From positions 141,182 to 205,181 of the forward strand of contig JAXMBS010000002.1 of the NCBI GenBank assembly GCA_046349775.1: a stretch of DNA of 64,000 bases, given 5' to 3'. This document shows, in pieces, positions 1-9,003 of this stretch. The notes under the pieces are model-generated. The model was not told where the DNA came from, ran no database searches, and saw only the letters and a list, made by a program, of their open reading frames with translations. Origin of the DNA: JAEUIG01 sp046349775. Its GTDB lineage: Bacteria > Planctomycetota > Planctomycetia > Planctomycetales > Planctomycetaceae. The translations under genes and the position numbers were made by a program. The first letter of the stretch is position 1, and each line of letters opens with the position of its first letter.

Positions 1-262
1 TGACCGGCTGGCGGAGCGTAATGATCCCGGCGGCCCAGCGCCCGTCCACCAGGTACGTGGCCCGCATGTCCATCGTTTCCTGGACGAGGTCGTCGTCGCT
101 CGAATCGACGTCGATGTGCTCGTTATGCCGAAACTCGGAGTAAATCCGCAGATCGGCGCCGCGCGCGATCGCGGCCCGCAAATCCTCTGCGCTGCCGGCG
201 ACCGGACGCATCGCAGAGTCGAGCGTGAGGACCGGCCGCCATTGTACAGGCAATGCAGTCAT
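1..262 (-). CDS. Hypothetical protein, 5' part only
   Basis: An open frame starts at an ATG (position 262) and runs off the left edge, giving the first 87 residues (MTALPVQWRPVLTLDSAMRP at the N-terminus). No signal peptide or membrane segment is visible. The visible part is mixed alpha/beta-like, with an acidic stretch (DVDSSDDD) near residue 55 and a region rich in charged and aromatic residues before it (SEFRHNEH). I do not recognise a characterised family; the sequence resembles uncharacterised planctomycete proteins. It starts 51 bases after the stop of the gene at 314-1003 on the same strand, so the two are probably co-transcribed. Confidence 0.7.
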   Translation of the reverse strand, partial: MTALPVQWRPVLTLDSAMRPVAGSAEDLRAAIARGADLRIYSEFRHNEHIDVDSSDDDLVQETMDMRATYLVDGRWAAGIITLRQPV

Positions 263-313
263 GGTCTCGGGGAGTCGGCGTCGCAACGTCTGAATCTCGA
301 ATCCTCGCCCCCC

Positions 314-1003
314 TCACCGCTCGATCCGCACTTCGTCCAGCATGACATATCCCTCGGGCAGCTTGCTCCGCCAGACGGGATAGTCTTTCTCCGGACGCAG
401 GACATGCGGATCGCCGGCCATCGGCCCCATCGGCTGGACGTCCAGCGGATAGAGCACCAGCAGAATGTCGGCGTTGACGTCCGCCAGGACGGTTTTCAGC
501 GGCGTACGGCCGTAGTAGTCGACGCGGTCGTGCCGGCTTCCCAGGCAGGTCCATTGCGATTCGTCCGGCGTGCAAGTGACGGTCTGCTCGGTCCAATCGC
601 TGGTGACTCGAAACGGCTGGCCCGTCAGCAGCCAGCCGGTACAGATGCCGCCGTGGATTCCCTGCACGAGCAGCACGAACTTCGTGTCGCGCGCCAGCAG
701 TTCGCCTTTCAGCCGTAACGTGACGCGGGCATTCGTGAAATCCGTTCCGAACCCGCCGGCGATGAACCGGTTCGCGCCCGCCACTTCGCGGAGGTGCTCG
801 CCCGGCGCGCCGCGCGTCAGAATCATGAACAGCAGGTTCATGTATCCGGCGCCGGGGGGCGCGTGGTTGTAGTCGATCCACCACGGACTGCGCGACAGCA
901 CGCAGCCGTCCCGCAGCTCCAGCGGTTTCGGCCCGGCCGAATTGCTGATCCAGCCATGCCACCCGCCGGGGCCGTCGTCGAAAGTCTCGCGGTAGATGGG
1001 CAT
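314..1003 (-). CDS. Hypothetical protein (229 aa), first gene of a two-gene unit
   Basis: A 229-residue protein starting MPIYRETFDDGPGGWHGWIS. It has no signal peptide or membrane helix. The N-terminus (ETFDDGPGGWHGW) and the repeated aromatic/glycine pattern look like a beta-sandwich, carbohydrate-binding-like fold; this is inferred from composition, not from a motif I can name. The gene at 1-262 follows 51 bases downstream on the same strand, so they are likely one operon. The competing long frames on both strands over this interval have arginine-rich, low-complexity translations and are shadows. Confidence 0.7.
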   Translation of the reverse strand: MPIYRETFDDGPGGWHGWISNSAGPKPLELRDGCVLSRSPWWIDYNHAPPGAGYMNLLFMILTRGAPGEHLREVAGANRFIAGGFGTDFTNARVTLRLKGELLARDTKFVLLVQGIHGGICTGWLLTGQPFRVTSDWTEQTVTCTPDESQWTCLGSRHDRVDYYGRTPLKTVLADVNADILLVLYPLDVQPMGPMAGDPHVLRPEKDYPVWRSKLPEGYVMLDEVRIER

Positions 1004-1154
1004 GCGTCAGGCGTCCAGAGGTGTGATCTGACAGGGGCGGAGGTTGGCCGGGGCGAAAAACAACTGGAGCCCCGGCGCTCGTTCTCTGGAATTTCGCCCA
1101 GCGATGCTAGAACTTCAACCCCGACCGACGCGACAGCCCCCGTCGGATTCCCCT

Positions 1155-2483
1155 TTACGCGGCGCGCCGGACCGGCTGCGGTTCTTCCTGAGTCGCGGGG
1201 ATGGCCGGCATCGTCGCAGACTGCGGCTCGCGTCGTCCAATGAGCAGCGTGCCGATCCAGGTCCGCCGCACGAAGGCCGCATACGTCAGCAGCGACAGCG
1301 CTCGTCGCAGCGAGGCCATACGAGCAGAAACTTCTGGCCCGCAGTTATCGGGCTGCCATGCAGGGCGACCTGCGCTGATCCCACGGCCGGATGGTGGAAG
1401 AGGTACATCCAGAACGACGCCTGCGAGACGTACTGCACGACACGCGGCGGCGGCAGGGCAGGGAATCAGGCTCAGTCGCATCGCCCCCAGAGCCAGCATC
1501 CACCCGGATGCCGCAAACAGCGAGACGAGCAGCCAAGCGCTGCCGCCGGCGAAGTCCCCGCGGCATAGGAGTGGATGAGCGGCAGAGCGGCGGCGATCAA
1601 CAGCGGCGAAGCGACAATTCCCGCAGCGCAGATCCACGCCGCCGCCCGGTCGCGATTGCGCTGACGCAGCAGCCACCAGCCAGCCGCAAAACAGGGGGCG
1701 TAATACAGCAGGTTGGCCGGCAGCGGCTGCCACGCGTGGCGGAATCCGATCACCAGCTGCGGATCGCAGTACAGCCGCGGCCACGCTGCAGGCACAGGCG
1801 AGTACGATCAACAGCGGAAAGCGGACAGCGGAAAGCCGTTGAGCTGGGAGCCGAGCCGCAGGCGAATGCTGCGCACATTCCACCGGTTCCATCCCCATTG
1901 GACAATCACGGCTCCCGCGCAGAATACGAACAGATACTCCAGAAACCACAGGTGGGCCACGCCCCATAGACGTGCCCGGCTTCCGAGCTTCAGGCTCCGC
2001 AGCTTCTGCAGGGGAATCCGCCCTTCGACGACCCAGCCGAGCAGCCATGCGTACAGGTCCAGCGGCAGGATCACGACGCACGCGAACGCGAACGGCACAA
2101 GCAATCGCCGCGCGCGATGCTTCAGGAATTCTGCCGGTCCCAGCCGCGCGAAAAGCTGTGCGGCGAGGAAGCCCCCCATCAGGAAGAACACCGGCATAAT
2201 CCAGGCGTCGATCCACCAGGTCAGCGCGTCGACCAGCGGACTCCGGGCTGTGGATCGTGCACCGGCCAGGCGGCCAGTCCGGGAACGGCTGGACGGTGTA
2301 GGCGATCCCGGCGTGGAGGGCGATCACGGCCAGCGCGGCGACGGCCCGCAGCCAGTCGAGGCCGTGATGGCGGCGGTTGTGCGACGGCACTGGCGGAGCC
2401 AGTGGCACCCGCCTGCAAAGCGTCGATTGCGCGCCAGCGGCACCCGGGAGCGCGTCGGTCGACATCGGGAGGGGGACGGACAT
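1155..2483 (-). pseudogene. Acyltransferase-3 family membrane protein, broken by many frameshifts
   Basis: Pieces of one acyltransferase-3 (OpgC/OafA-like) protein lie in order but in changing frames. The start is MSVPLPMSTDALP at 2483, followed by HGLDWLRAVAALAVIALHAG with the family's N-terminal D-W-L-R and H residues. The frame then moves near 2290 and 2240 to LVDALTWWIDAWIMPVFFL and a membrane segment with HLWFLEYLFVF, changes again near 1800 (ACAAWPRL region), near 1550 and near 1440 (VVQYVSQASFWMYLFHH, a typical C-terminal motif), and ends in LLTYAAFVRRTW with a stop at 1155. First and last segments are in the same frame, and the total of about 442 codons is a normal length for the family. 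At least five indels are needed. This is either a decayed gene or a poorly polished stretch; neighbouring essential genes also carry indels, so the second is quite possible. Confidence 0.75.
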
Positions 2484-2651
2484 TGGGTGCGAGTGATACC
2501 AAATCCACTCCAATCGCCGGAGACCGTTTTTTTCGGGAAACGGATGCCGGCCGTCGGCGAAACATGCCAAGACTGCGCACGCAGCAGCGAATCGGTATGA
2601 TCCAGCCGGCGCAGGTTGCAGCGCCGGGCGTCGAGCCACGAGGAACCCGCC

Positions 2652-3596
2652 ATGTCGTCCGACAATTCCGCTCAGAAATGGGTGATCGGCTGCCTGATCG
2701 CCGGGTTCGTGGCCGTGCTGCTGTGCGGCGGCCTCGTCGCGGGCGTCGGTCTTCTCGGATACCGCGCGGCACGGCAGATTGCCCAGGAGGCCATGCCGGT
2801 CGTCCAGGAATATGCCGAGCTGATGGCCTTCGCACAGGCGTGGACTCCGCCTTCCGCCGATGCCAACGGCGACTCGCTGTTTCCGAATACGATCGGCCCG
2901 TGGAGTCTGGCCGGCGAGAACGAAACGGCGGCAATACCGGAACTGGCGATCGCCAGAAACGGCTGGCACGGCACGTACGAATCGTCGGGGACGAAGATCG
3001 ACGTCTACGTCTACCAGGTGCCGGCCGGCGAACAGAACCAGGTGTTTCAGGAAGCAGGGCAGGCGATTGACAGGGCCGGTTACTCATCGCGGAATAAATC
3101 GGACGTCACCCTCGATCCGGTGCGCGTGCAGACGTTTTCATTCCAGCCACCGGAGCGACACGGCCGGATGTGGTGGGCGAAGGACTGGCTGGTTGTCACG
3201 ATCACCGAAAACCCGGGTGTCGATCTGAAAGACTTCGAGCGCACGTACCTGACGGCGATCGGCGGTCCACCAGCCGCAATTAGTGCGCAGCCCGTGCCTG
3301 CCGACCAGTCAACATCGGAGGCCGCTCAGCCCGACACAAATGCAGTTCCGTCGGAACCCGCTCCGGCAGAACCGGCGACAACTGATCCCGATCCGGCTCC
3401 GGCTGATCCGTCGAGCTCCGACGCACGCACCGAGTCTCCGTCGGACACGCCCGGCGATGACGGCGCAACGCCAGCGGAATCCGTGCCGGCGAAACCAGCG
3501 GCCAGCGAGTCTGACACCGCTCCGGCGGCGCCAAATCCAGAGTCAGATGCAAGCGGTTCCGACTCGACGCCTCTCAGCGAATCGCCACAGGGATGA
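2652..3596 (+). CDS. Hypothetical single-pass membrane protein with Pro/Ala/Ser-rich acidic tail
   Basis: A 314-residue protein. The start is set at ATG 2652 (MSSDNSAQKW), preceded by a purine-rich ACGAGGAA; an upstream in-frame start only adds an unrelated 12-residue leader. Residues about 11-33 form one hydrophobic helix (VIGCLIAGFVAVLLCGGLVA), so the rest is probably extracytoplasmic. Residues about 55-210 look globular. From about residue 215 to the end the chain is low complexity, rich in P, A, E, S, D and T, and acidic, like a spacer or wall-crossing tail. No known domain is recognised. The gene is divergent from the broken acyltransferase (start 2483), leaving a 168-base shared upstream region. 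Confidence 0.75.
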   Translation: MSSDNSAQKWVIGCLIAGFVAVLLCGGLVAGVGLLGYRAARQIAQEAMPVVQEYAELMAFAQAWTPPSADANGDSLFPNTIGPWSLAGENETAAIPELAIARNGWHGTYESSGTKIDVYVYQVPAGEQNQVFQEAGQAIDRAGYSSRNKSDVTLDPVRVQTFSFQPPERHGRMWWAKDWLVVTITENPGVDLKDFERTYLTAIGGPPAAISAQPVPADQSTSEAAQPDTNAVPSEPAPAEPATTDPDPAPADPSSSDARTESPSDTPGDDGATPAESVPAKPAASESDTAPAAPNPESDASGSDSTPLSESPQG

Positions 3597-3632
3597 ACCC
3601 CGGGGCTCAGTGGTGCACGCTGACGCTCGCGC

Positions 3633-4564
3633 TTATTCCACCGGGTTCCGCAGCATCCCGATCCCGTCGATCGCCGCCTCGACGATCACGTCGCGCGCTG
3701 CAGGTATTTCCCCTTCGCATGACCGACGCCGTCCGGCGTGCCGGTTGAGATGATGTCGCCGGGCTCCAGCGTCACGAAGCTGGAAATGAACGACACGACG
3801 GCCGCGACCGGAAACACCATGTCGGCCGTCGACGCGTCCTGCTCGATCTGGCCGTTGACCTTAAGCGTCATTTTGAGCGACTGCGGATCGTGGCAGTCGT
3901 CGGCCGGCAGCACGCACGGGCCCATCGGGCAGAACGTGTCGTGCCACTTACCATGCTGCCAGTCGAAGAACGAGTCCTTCGGCCGCTGATTGCGCCCGGG
4001 ATTCGGGCGGAAGACGCGGTCCGAGATGTCGTTGACCACGGTGTAGCCGGCGACATAGTCGAGCGCCTGCGCCTCGGAGACTCCATGACAGCGTCGGCCG
4101 ATGATAACGCCTAGCTCCAGTTCCCAGTCAATGTGATCGGGTGAGATGGCGGGAATGCGGATCGGCTCGCCCGGGTTGGTCAGCGTGGTGATGGGCTTCA
4201 TGAAGACGTAGGGAAAGGTCTTCGCGCGTTCTTCGGCCTTGCCGCCGCCTTCTTCGATGTGCTTGGAGTAGTTGCCCGCGAGCAGCAGGATTTTGGAGGG
4301 ACCGGGAATCGGCGCGAGGAGCTGGACCTTGTCGACCGGGACAGCGACCGCCCGGAGCGACACGTCGTCCTCGACCAGCTTCGCGCGCAGCATCCGCCAC
4401 TCGTCATGCGCGTGGCCGCCGGGCAGAAAATCGAGGAGTTCCGTTGCGAGCGACCAGCTCTCGTGGGTGACGGTCAGCGCCACCGATCGAATATCGATGA
4501 CGGTGTCGTCGCGATAGAGACCGATCTCTTCACGGTCGTGCATTCGATACCGGCAAAGCCGCAT
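3633..4564 (-). CDS. Fumarylacetoacetate hydrolase family protein, C-terminus frameshifted
   Basis: FAH-family enzymes are metal-dependent C-C hydrolases, decarboxylases or isomerases that act on acylpyruvate-type compounds. The protein shows the family core: LLAGNYSKHIEEG, then the metal-site region IDWELELGVIIGRR, GYTVVNDISDR, and GDIISTGTPDGVGHAKGK near the end. The start at ATG 4564 (MRLCRYRMHDREE) is preceded by GAGGAG at a good distance. As read, the frame stops at 3686 after KYLQRAT. Adding one G (GCGCG to GCGGCG) near 3690 gives GDVIVEAAIDGIGMLRNPVE and a stop at 3633, which is the expected family C-terminus; the total is then 310 aa. The break is therefore probably a sequencing error. 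The substrate cannot be assigned. A second FAH paralogue lies at 40945-41952. Confidence 0.85.
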
Positions 4565-4675
4565 GGCATGCTCCTCAGAACGGCAATGCACCGGGGCGGC
4601 TTCGCAGCAACCGGGGGTGCTGTCCGTCGGCAGATTTGTGCGTCCGAACGGGTGCCGCCCGTTCGACGGGACGAC

Positions 4676-6385
4676 TCACGGCAGCGTGACCTGTTCCACC
4701 TGAAACACGGACACCGGCGCATCTCCATGCCGCACCGTGATGCGTTGCGGCAACGAGCGGCCGTTAACAGGCATCCAGCCGTCGAGCCGGATCTCGCATT
4801 CGTCCGCATCCTCAGTGACGCCGGTGTCGAATCCCAGCCAGCGGCCGTTGTCTGCAGCCACATACCAGCGACCGGTGAGTTGACCGCGCGAGGTTTGCAG
4901 CACATCGACGAGCGGACCACGCCCGTCGAGCGATTCCTGCCCCACGTAATACAACTCCGAAAAGTACGCGTCGGGATCGACGAGCATCATTTTCAGGGAC
5001 TGCAGCGCGGGGAGCAGGCCCCCCGTCTTCGGCGGAAGGTCGCCGAATTCCTGGTTGAGCGGCTGCACGCTGACTGCGTCGCCGATTTTCACGGCGGCCG
5101 CGTCGGTCGCCAGCTTGATCTGGAACGCGCGGCCGTCGTCGGTGTGCCCGGCGAACGTCCACAGCCCCGTCAGGTCATGAAAGTCCCCCAGGCTGCGAAA
5201 CGCGCTGCGGACCCGCTCCGACTCCTGCTCATTAAAGTAGTAATTGAAAAAACCGGTGCGTTCGACGTACATGTGCGCGTACTCTTCCGGTGGCGCGCCG
5301 GGAGGCGTGATCGGCTTCTGTGGTTCCGGCTGCTCGGGCGAACGCGGGCCGTCGCGCCTGGGGCCTTCGTCCGGAGGCGCCTGCCGGCGCTGCGGCGTCA
5401 GCTCGGCGGCGCGATGCAGTCCGCGGAGGCGCACCGCGATCTCGTGCTTCTGGCCGTCGCGGCGGTACGTCAGCGGCAATTTCCACCCCTTCGGATAGAT
5501 GCCGAGGATGTTCTTGAACTGGTTGACGCTGCGGATCGAGCGCCCGCCGAACGTCACGATTTCGTCCCCTTGCCGCAGCCCGCGGCGATAGGCCTCCGAA
5601 CCCGCAAGGATCTGATCGACGACCACGGCTCCGTCGTCGTGGCTTTCGACCGTGGCCCCCAGCGTGGCGTGGTCGACGATCCGCCCGCTGCGCAGATGAC
5701 TGAGGAAGTACCGCACCTGATTGCTGGAAATCGAGTAACCGGCGCCGACGTTGACGCGTCCGCGCTTCTCGACCGAGATGCGGCCGTTGATCCCGATGAC
5801 TTCGCCGTCCGCATTGAACAACGGCCCGCCGGAGTTTCCGGGATTGATCGAGGCGTCCACCTGCAGGCAATCGGTGTATTCCAGAAACGTCCCGGACGGA
5901 TACTGGTAGCGGTGCACGCCGCTGACCATGCCGAAGGTCACCGTCGGCTGCAGGTCAGTCGCCAGCAGGAAAGGATTGCCGACGGCGTAGGCTTCGTCGC
6001 CGACGCGGACGGTGTCGCTGTCGGCCAGGGTGGCGTGCGGAAAGTCAGTCCGGCCCAGCAGGCGAATCAGCGCCAGGTCGCCCGTGGGATCGATGCCGAC
6101 GCGGACGGCGTCGTAAATGCGGCGGTCGTTGAGACCGCACTTCATGAACGGTCCCAGCCCCTGGATCACGTGGAAATTGGTGACCACAAACCCGTCGGCC
6201 GAGACCAGCACGCCGGAGCCCCCCCCTTTCGAATCGTCGGAGAAGATCGCCACGACGGCCGGGGCGATCCGCTTGATCATGTCGACGCGCCGCTGCTGCG
6301 ATTCCAGCACAGCGGGTTCGGTCGCTGCGTGCGCGGCCGGTGCGAAAATGCATCCGTACAGAAGCACTCCCCAGACATGCCGCAT
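4676..6385 (-). CDS. HtrA/DegP-like secreted serine protease with one PDZ domain
   Basis: An exported trypsin-like protease of 569 aa. The start at ATG 6385 (MRHVWGVLLYG) is chosen because an AGGAGG lies 5 bases upstream and a signal peptide ending AHA-A follows; longer versions add arginine-rich sequence. The catalytic triad is visible: His in VTNFHVIQG (about residue 72), Asp in DPTGDLALIRL (about 103) and Ser in GNSGGPLF (about 184). A PDZ domain follows (about residues 225-310, with AYRRGLRQGDEIVTFGG), then a Pro/Glu/Arg-rich linker, then a roughly 190-residue C-terminal region (from about 380, YVERTGFFNYYFNEQ) that I cannot assign. The family does periplasmic protein quality control or regulated cleavage. 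The extra C-terminal domain in place of a second PDZ is unlike DegP and suggests a specific substrate or partner. Confidence 0.88.
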   Translation of the reverse strand: MRHVWGVLLYGCIFAPAAHAATEPAVLESQQRRVDMIKRIAPAVVAIFSDDSKGGGSGVLVSADGFVVTNFHVIQGLGPFMKCGLNDRRIYDAVRVGIDPTGDLALIRLLGRTDFPHATLADSDTVRVGDEAYAVGNPFLLATDLQPTVTFGMVSGVHRYQYPSGTFLEYTDCLQVDASINPGNSGGPLFNADGEVIGINGRISVEKRGRVNVGAGYSISSNQVRYFLSHLRSGRIVDHATLGATVESHDDGAVVVDQILAGSEAYRRGLRQGDEIVTFGGRSIRSVNQFKNILGIYPKGWKLPLTYRRDGQKHEIAVRLRGLHRAAELTPQRRQAPPDEGPRRDGPRSPEQPEPQKPITPPGAPPEEYAHMYVERTGFFNYYFNEQESERVRSAFRSLGDFHDLTGLWTFAGHTDDGRAFQIKLATDAAAVKIGDAVSVQPLNQEFGDLPPKTGGLLPALQSLKMMLVDPDAYFSELYYVGQESLDGRGPLVDVLQTSRGQLTGRWYVAADNGRWLGFDTGVTEDADECEIRLDGWMPVNGRSLPQRITVRHGDAPVSVFQVEQVTLP

Positions 6386-6598
6386 GTCGCCTCCTACCCC
6401 GCCACTCGGTTCGCTTCTGCGCCGCGCTGCGCAGAAATCTCGCATCAAACGCCGCCAGCATTGTCGGAACCGGCCGGGGCGGCGACAAGGCCGGTTGCGG
6501 AGGGCCACAAGGGGGAGGGGTGAGAGCCAAGGGGGGCGCGGCGGAAGTTTGACTTGCGCGTCTTCCCCTTGCTTATAGTGACGGCTGACTGCTGACGG

Positions 6599-7792
6599 CT
6601 ACTTAATCACTCGTGCGTCCGCGAACACCAGGTGCTCGCAGACGCCGATTGTCTCTGCGCTGGCCGGGACGATGCGCAATTCCAGATCGCGCACGCCGGC
6701 GACATCGAGATCGAGCGCCAGTGGGTCAGTGTCCCAGCCGAACTTGCCTTCGAACAGTACGCGGCCGTCGCCGAGGATTGTGGCCTGGACGTGCGGGGCC
6801 ACCTGGGCGCACCCGGTCGCGCTGCGATCGACGCCGGCCATCGCCTGCAGCCGTCGGTAATCGCGGTTCAGGCGGTATTTCAGAGTTGTGCCGGAATGCA
6901 GCCAGAGTCCGCGGGCGTAGGATTTCTTCCCGACGACAAAGGCGCTGCCGACCGAATTCATGTTTTTTCTGAGCCGCAGGACATCTTCCGACGTGATCAG
7001 CCCGACCGGCGCGTATGTCGCCGCCTCCTGCAAATCGGTGAGGAACCGCACGCGCCCCAGTCCGAAATCCACCCGTTGGACCTGCGCCAGCGGCACGGCG
7101 AACTCAGGACCCGACAGCAGCACACCCGACAGCCGGTCCTCCTGCACCGAGACCTCTTTGAGCACCAGCCGGTCTCCCGACGCGAGCAGCACTTCGCACG
7201 CCGGATCCCGTCGCACGGGCGCCGGCGGCGGGAACACGAGGCCGAAGACCCGATTCAACGGCGCCGTCACTTCCCGGTTGTTCACCAGGACGGTGACCCC
7301 CTGGTCGGAGACCGCCGCGACGACGCCGCCGACGAAATCGAGCGCGTCCATCTTGCGGATGACGAGCAGGTCGGATTTCGTTTCGCGTTCCTGGACGGTG
7401 TCCCAGGCAGCGCGGACTGCGTTTTCGAGCTCGGCCAGCCGCACGCTGCGGACGGCGGACTGCGGCAGCGGCAATTCCCCCAGCAATTCAGACCTGACCG
7501 TGAACTGCTTGTCGCGGAACGTGCAGGACTTGATGTGCAGCACCGACCCGTCTGCTAACCGGACGGCCGCACTGCGATCGAGCAGGAACTCGTCCGGCGC
7601 GGTTGCACCGACCGGCCGGATTTCGAGCAGATCGGAGGCCGCATGGTCGACCGCAGCTCCGTCGACCTCCAGCGCCATGCGCCCGTTCTGCAGCGAAACG
7701 AGCGAACCGGACTGCACGGTTCCGCTCAGCGTGTGGACTTCAACGGGCGTCGCCGACAACAGGGCCAGCAGTGCCAGGGCCGTGAATTGCAT
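6599..7792 (-). CDS. Secreted protein with C-terminal NPCBM-type domain
   Basis: A 397-residue protein with a short N-terminal signal peptide (MQFTALALLALLSATPVE). The C-terminal part (about residues 265-397) has the pattern of an NPCBM/NEW2 domain: GSAFVVGKKSYARGLWLHSG, LKYRLNRDYRRLQAMAGVD, then FEGKFGWDTDPLALDLDVAG and ELRIVPASAETIG. Such domains are carbohydrate-binding-like and common in planctomycete exported proteins. The N-terminal 250 residues are beta-rich with repeated SGTV-x-SGSLVSL / LADGSVLHIKS-like segments, similar to SH3-like repeats. The stop at 6599 is about 210 bases from the protease start at 6385 on the same strand. The partner or ligand is unknown. Confidence 0.8.
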   Translation of the reverse strand: MQFTALALLALLSATPVEVHTLSGTVQSGSLVSLQNGRMALEVDGAAVDHAASDLLEIRPVGATAPDEFLLDRSAAVRLADGSVLHIKSCTFRDKQFTVRSELLGELPLPQSAVRSVRLAELENAVRAAWDTVQERETKSDLLVIRKMDALDFVGGVVAAVSDQGVTVLVNNREVTAPLNRVFGLVFPPPAPVRRDPACEVLLASGDRLVLKEVSVQEDRLSGVLLSGPEFAVPLAQVQRVDFGLGRVRFLTDLQEAATYAPVGLITSEDVLRLRKNMNSVGSAFVVGKKSYARGLWLHSGTTLKYRLNRDYRRLQAMAGVDRSATGCAQVAPHVQATILGDGRVLFEGKFGWDTDPLALDLDVAGVRDLELRIVPASAETIGVCEHLVFADARVIK

Positions 7793-7802
7793 GCGGGGGA
7801 AA

Positions 7803-7890
7803 GGGTTATCGGTTGTCGCTAATCGGTAATCGGTTGTCAGCGGTTAATCGTCGTCTATCGCAATCTCGATAAACCATCAACCATCAACCC
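7803..7890. repeat. Degenerate TCGGTTGTCGG-type intergenic hairpin repeat
   Basis: The spacer between the NPCBM gene and the next minus-strand gene holds repeated variants of ATCGGTTGTC (three close copies at about 7807-7843), followed by the C/A-rich mirror part AAACCATCAACCATCAACC. The second part is roughly the reverse complement of the first, so the transcript can form a long imperfect hairpin. Related phrases occur in many other spacers of this window. Confidence 0.55.
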
Positions 7891-7894
7891 CTTC

Positions 7895-8935
7895 TTAATC
7901 TCCCGCGGCTCGTTGTCCGATGCGTTTGAGATACTCTTCCACGGCCTGGCGGTAGTGAAACGGAAACTGCTGGTTGATCAGTTCCTTCGCGGCGGCCTGC
8001 GCTTTATCCGGCAGATCACCCCAGCCGTCCTTATGGCCGAGCTTTTCCGGATCGACTTCCCCCTTGCCTTTGACGCCGCCGACATACGAATCCTTGGCCC
8101 CCTGCGGCGGTTGATTCGGCGACTGTTCTCCCTGGCCGTTGCCGCTGCCGCCTCCACCCCCCTGTTGCTGCTCGATTTTCGCGATGATCGCATCCAGGGT
8201 CGTGACGATCCGGTCTTCGACGCGCTGGACCTGCGTTCCGGCCCGGCCGAGTGCCAGCCGGCGTTCCACGTCGCGCATCTGCCGCGAGACTTCATCGAGC
8301 GAATCCGCCTTGAGCGCCTCGAGATCGGACTGCATCAGTCCCGCGACCGTCGCATAGCGGACGGGCACGTCCTCGGTGCTGGTCAGCAAGGCCTTGAGAG
8401 TGACCAGTCCCTCAGTCTTGCGCAAGAGGCTGTGTTCGCAGACCGCCTTGTAGAACAGGCACCCGGCCGGATCGGCGACCTGGGTCGGATCGATCCGTTC
8501 GAAGAGTCCCAGAGCTTCGTCGTACATGGTCAGGACGGCGAGATAGCGGGCCAGGAAATAGCGCAGGTTCTGGATAAGCAGCGACGCACCGCCGTCGGTC
8601 TCGATGAGAGGAAAGCCCTCGGCCAGCCGCCGCAGGTCGCCGTTGCGGCAGGCATCGATCAGCGCCCGCGCTTCGGGATCTACGAGGTAGAATGTGCGGA
8701 TCAGTGCATCGAACCGATCGTCGGCGGAGGTCGCCCGCCCGCGAAAGTCCCATTGGGCGTCCACGGCGTGCAGCAGTTCAGCGTTGGCGCCGTGCTCCCT
8801 GGCCCAGGCCTGCGCCGCCTGCCGGACCTGCCCCTCGGGCGGCGGCGCGTACAACTGTTCGGCCGCCTCGGCCAGCGCGCGGGAGACCACGCAGATTGCG
8901 ACCACCATCAAAATCCGGAATCGGCCGACGCGCAT
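7895..8935 (-). CDS. Hypothetical exported protein with Gly/Gln-rich linker
   Basis: The start at ATG 8935 (MRVGRFRILMVVAIC) is favoured over ATG 8953 because a GAGG lies 5 bases upstream of it and a clean signal peptide follows (cut after about ALAEAAE). Length is 346 aa. Residues about 30-235 are helical and TPR-like in spacing (for example RYFLARYLAVLTMYDEALGLF). After that comes a low-complexity QQQGGGGGSGNGQG linker and a conserved-looking C-terminus (FPFHYRQAVEEYLKRIGQR). It is the last gene of the set with 9004-10885 and 10887-13358, 68 bases after the previous stop. Family unknown; the context suggests a function linked to those two cell-envelope proteins. Confidence 0.72.
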   Translation of the reverse strand: MRVGRFRILMVVAICVVSRALAEAAEQLYAPPPEGQVRQAAQAWAREHGANAELLHAVDAQWDFRGRATSADDRFDALIRTFYLVDPEARALIDACRNGDLRRLAEGFPLIETDGGASLLIQNLRYFLARYLAVLTMYDEALGLFERIDPTQVADPAGCLFYKAVCEHSLLRKTEGLVTLKALLTSTEDVPVRYATVAGLMQSDLEALKADSLDEVSRQMRDVERRLALGRAGTQVQRVEDRIVTTLDAIIAKIEQQQGGGGGSGNGQGEQSPNQPPQGAKDSYVGGVKGKGEVDPEKLGHKDGWGDLPDKAQAAAKELINQQFPFHYRQAVEEYLKRIGQRAAGD

Positions 8936-9003
8936 CACTGCCTCGTTCTGCATGACCCGGCAGTGGGCGCTGTCCGCCGGAACCCGGTCAATTGTAGCTG
9001 CTG

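Noticed and set aside
1155..2969. One 604-residue minus-strand protein
   Set aside because: Only short parts match the acyltransferase family; the rest is arginine- and alanine-rich read-through of other frames, and its start lies inside the opposite gene.
4259..6523. A 754-residue plus-strand frame opposite the FAH and HtrA genes
   Set aside because: The minus-strand genes have catalytic motifs and ribosome binding sites; this frame has neither.
6541..6600. Plus-strand promoter TTGACT/TATAGT
   Set aside because: The spacer is 19 bases and there is no plus-strand gene downstream.
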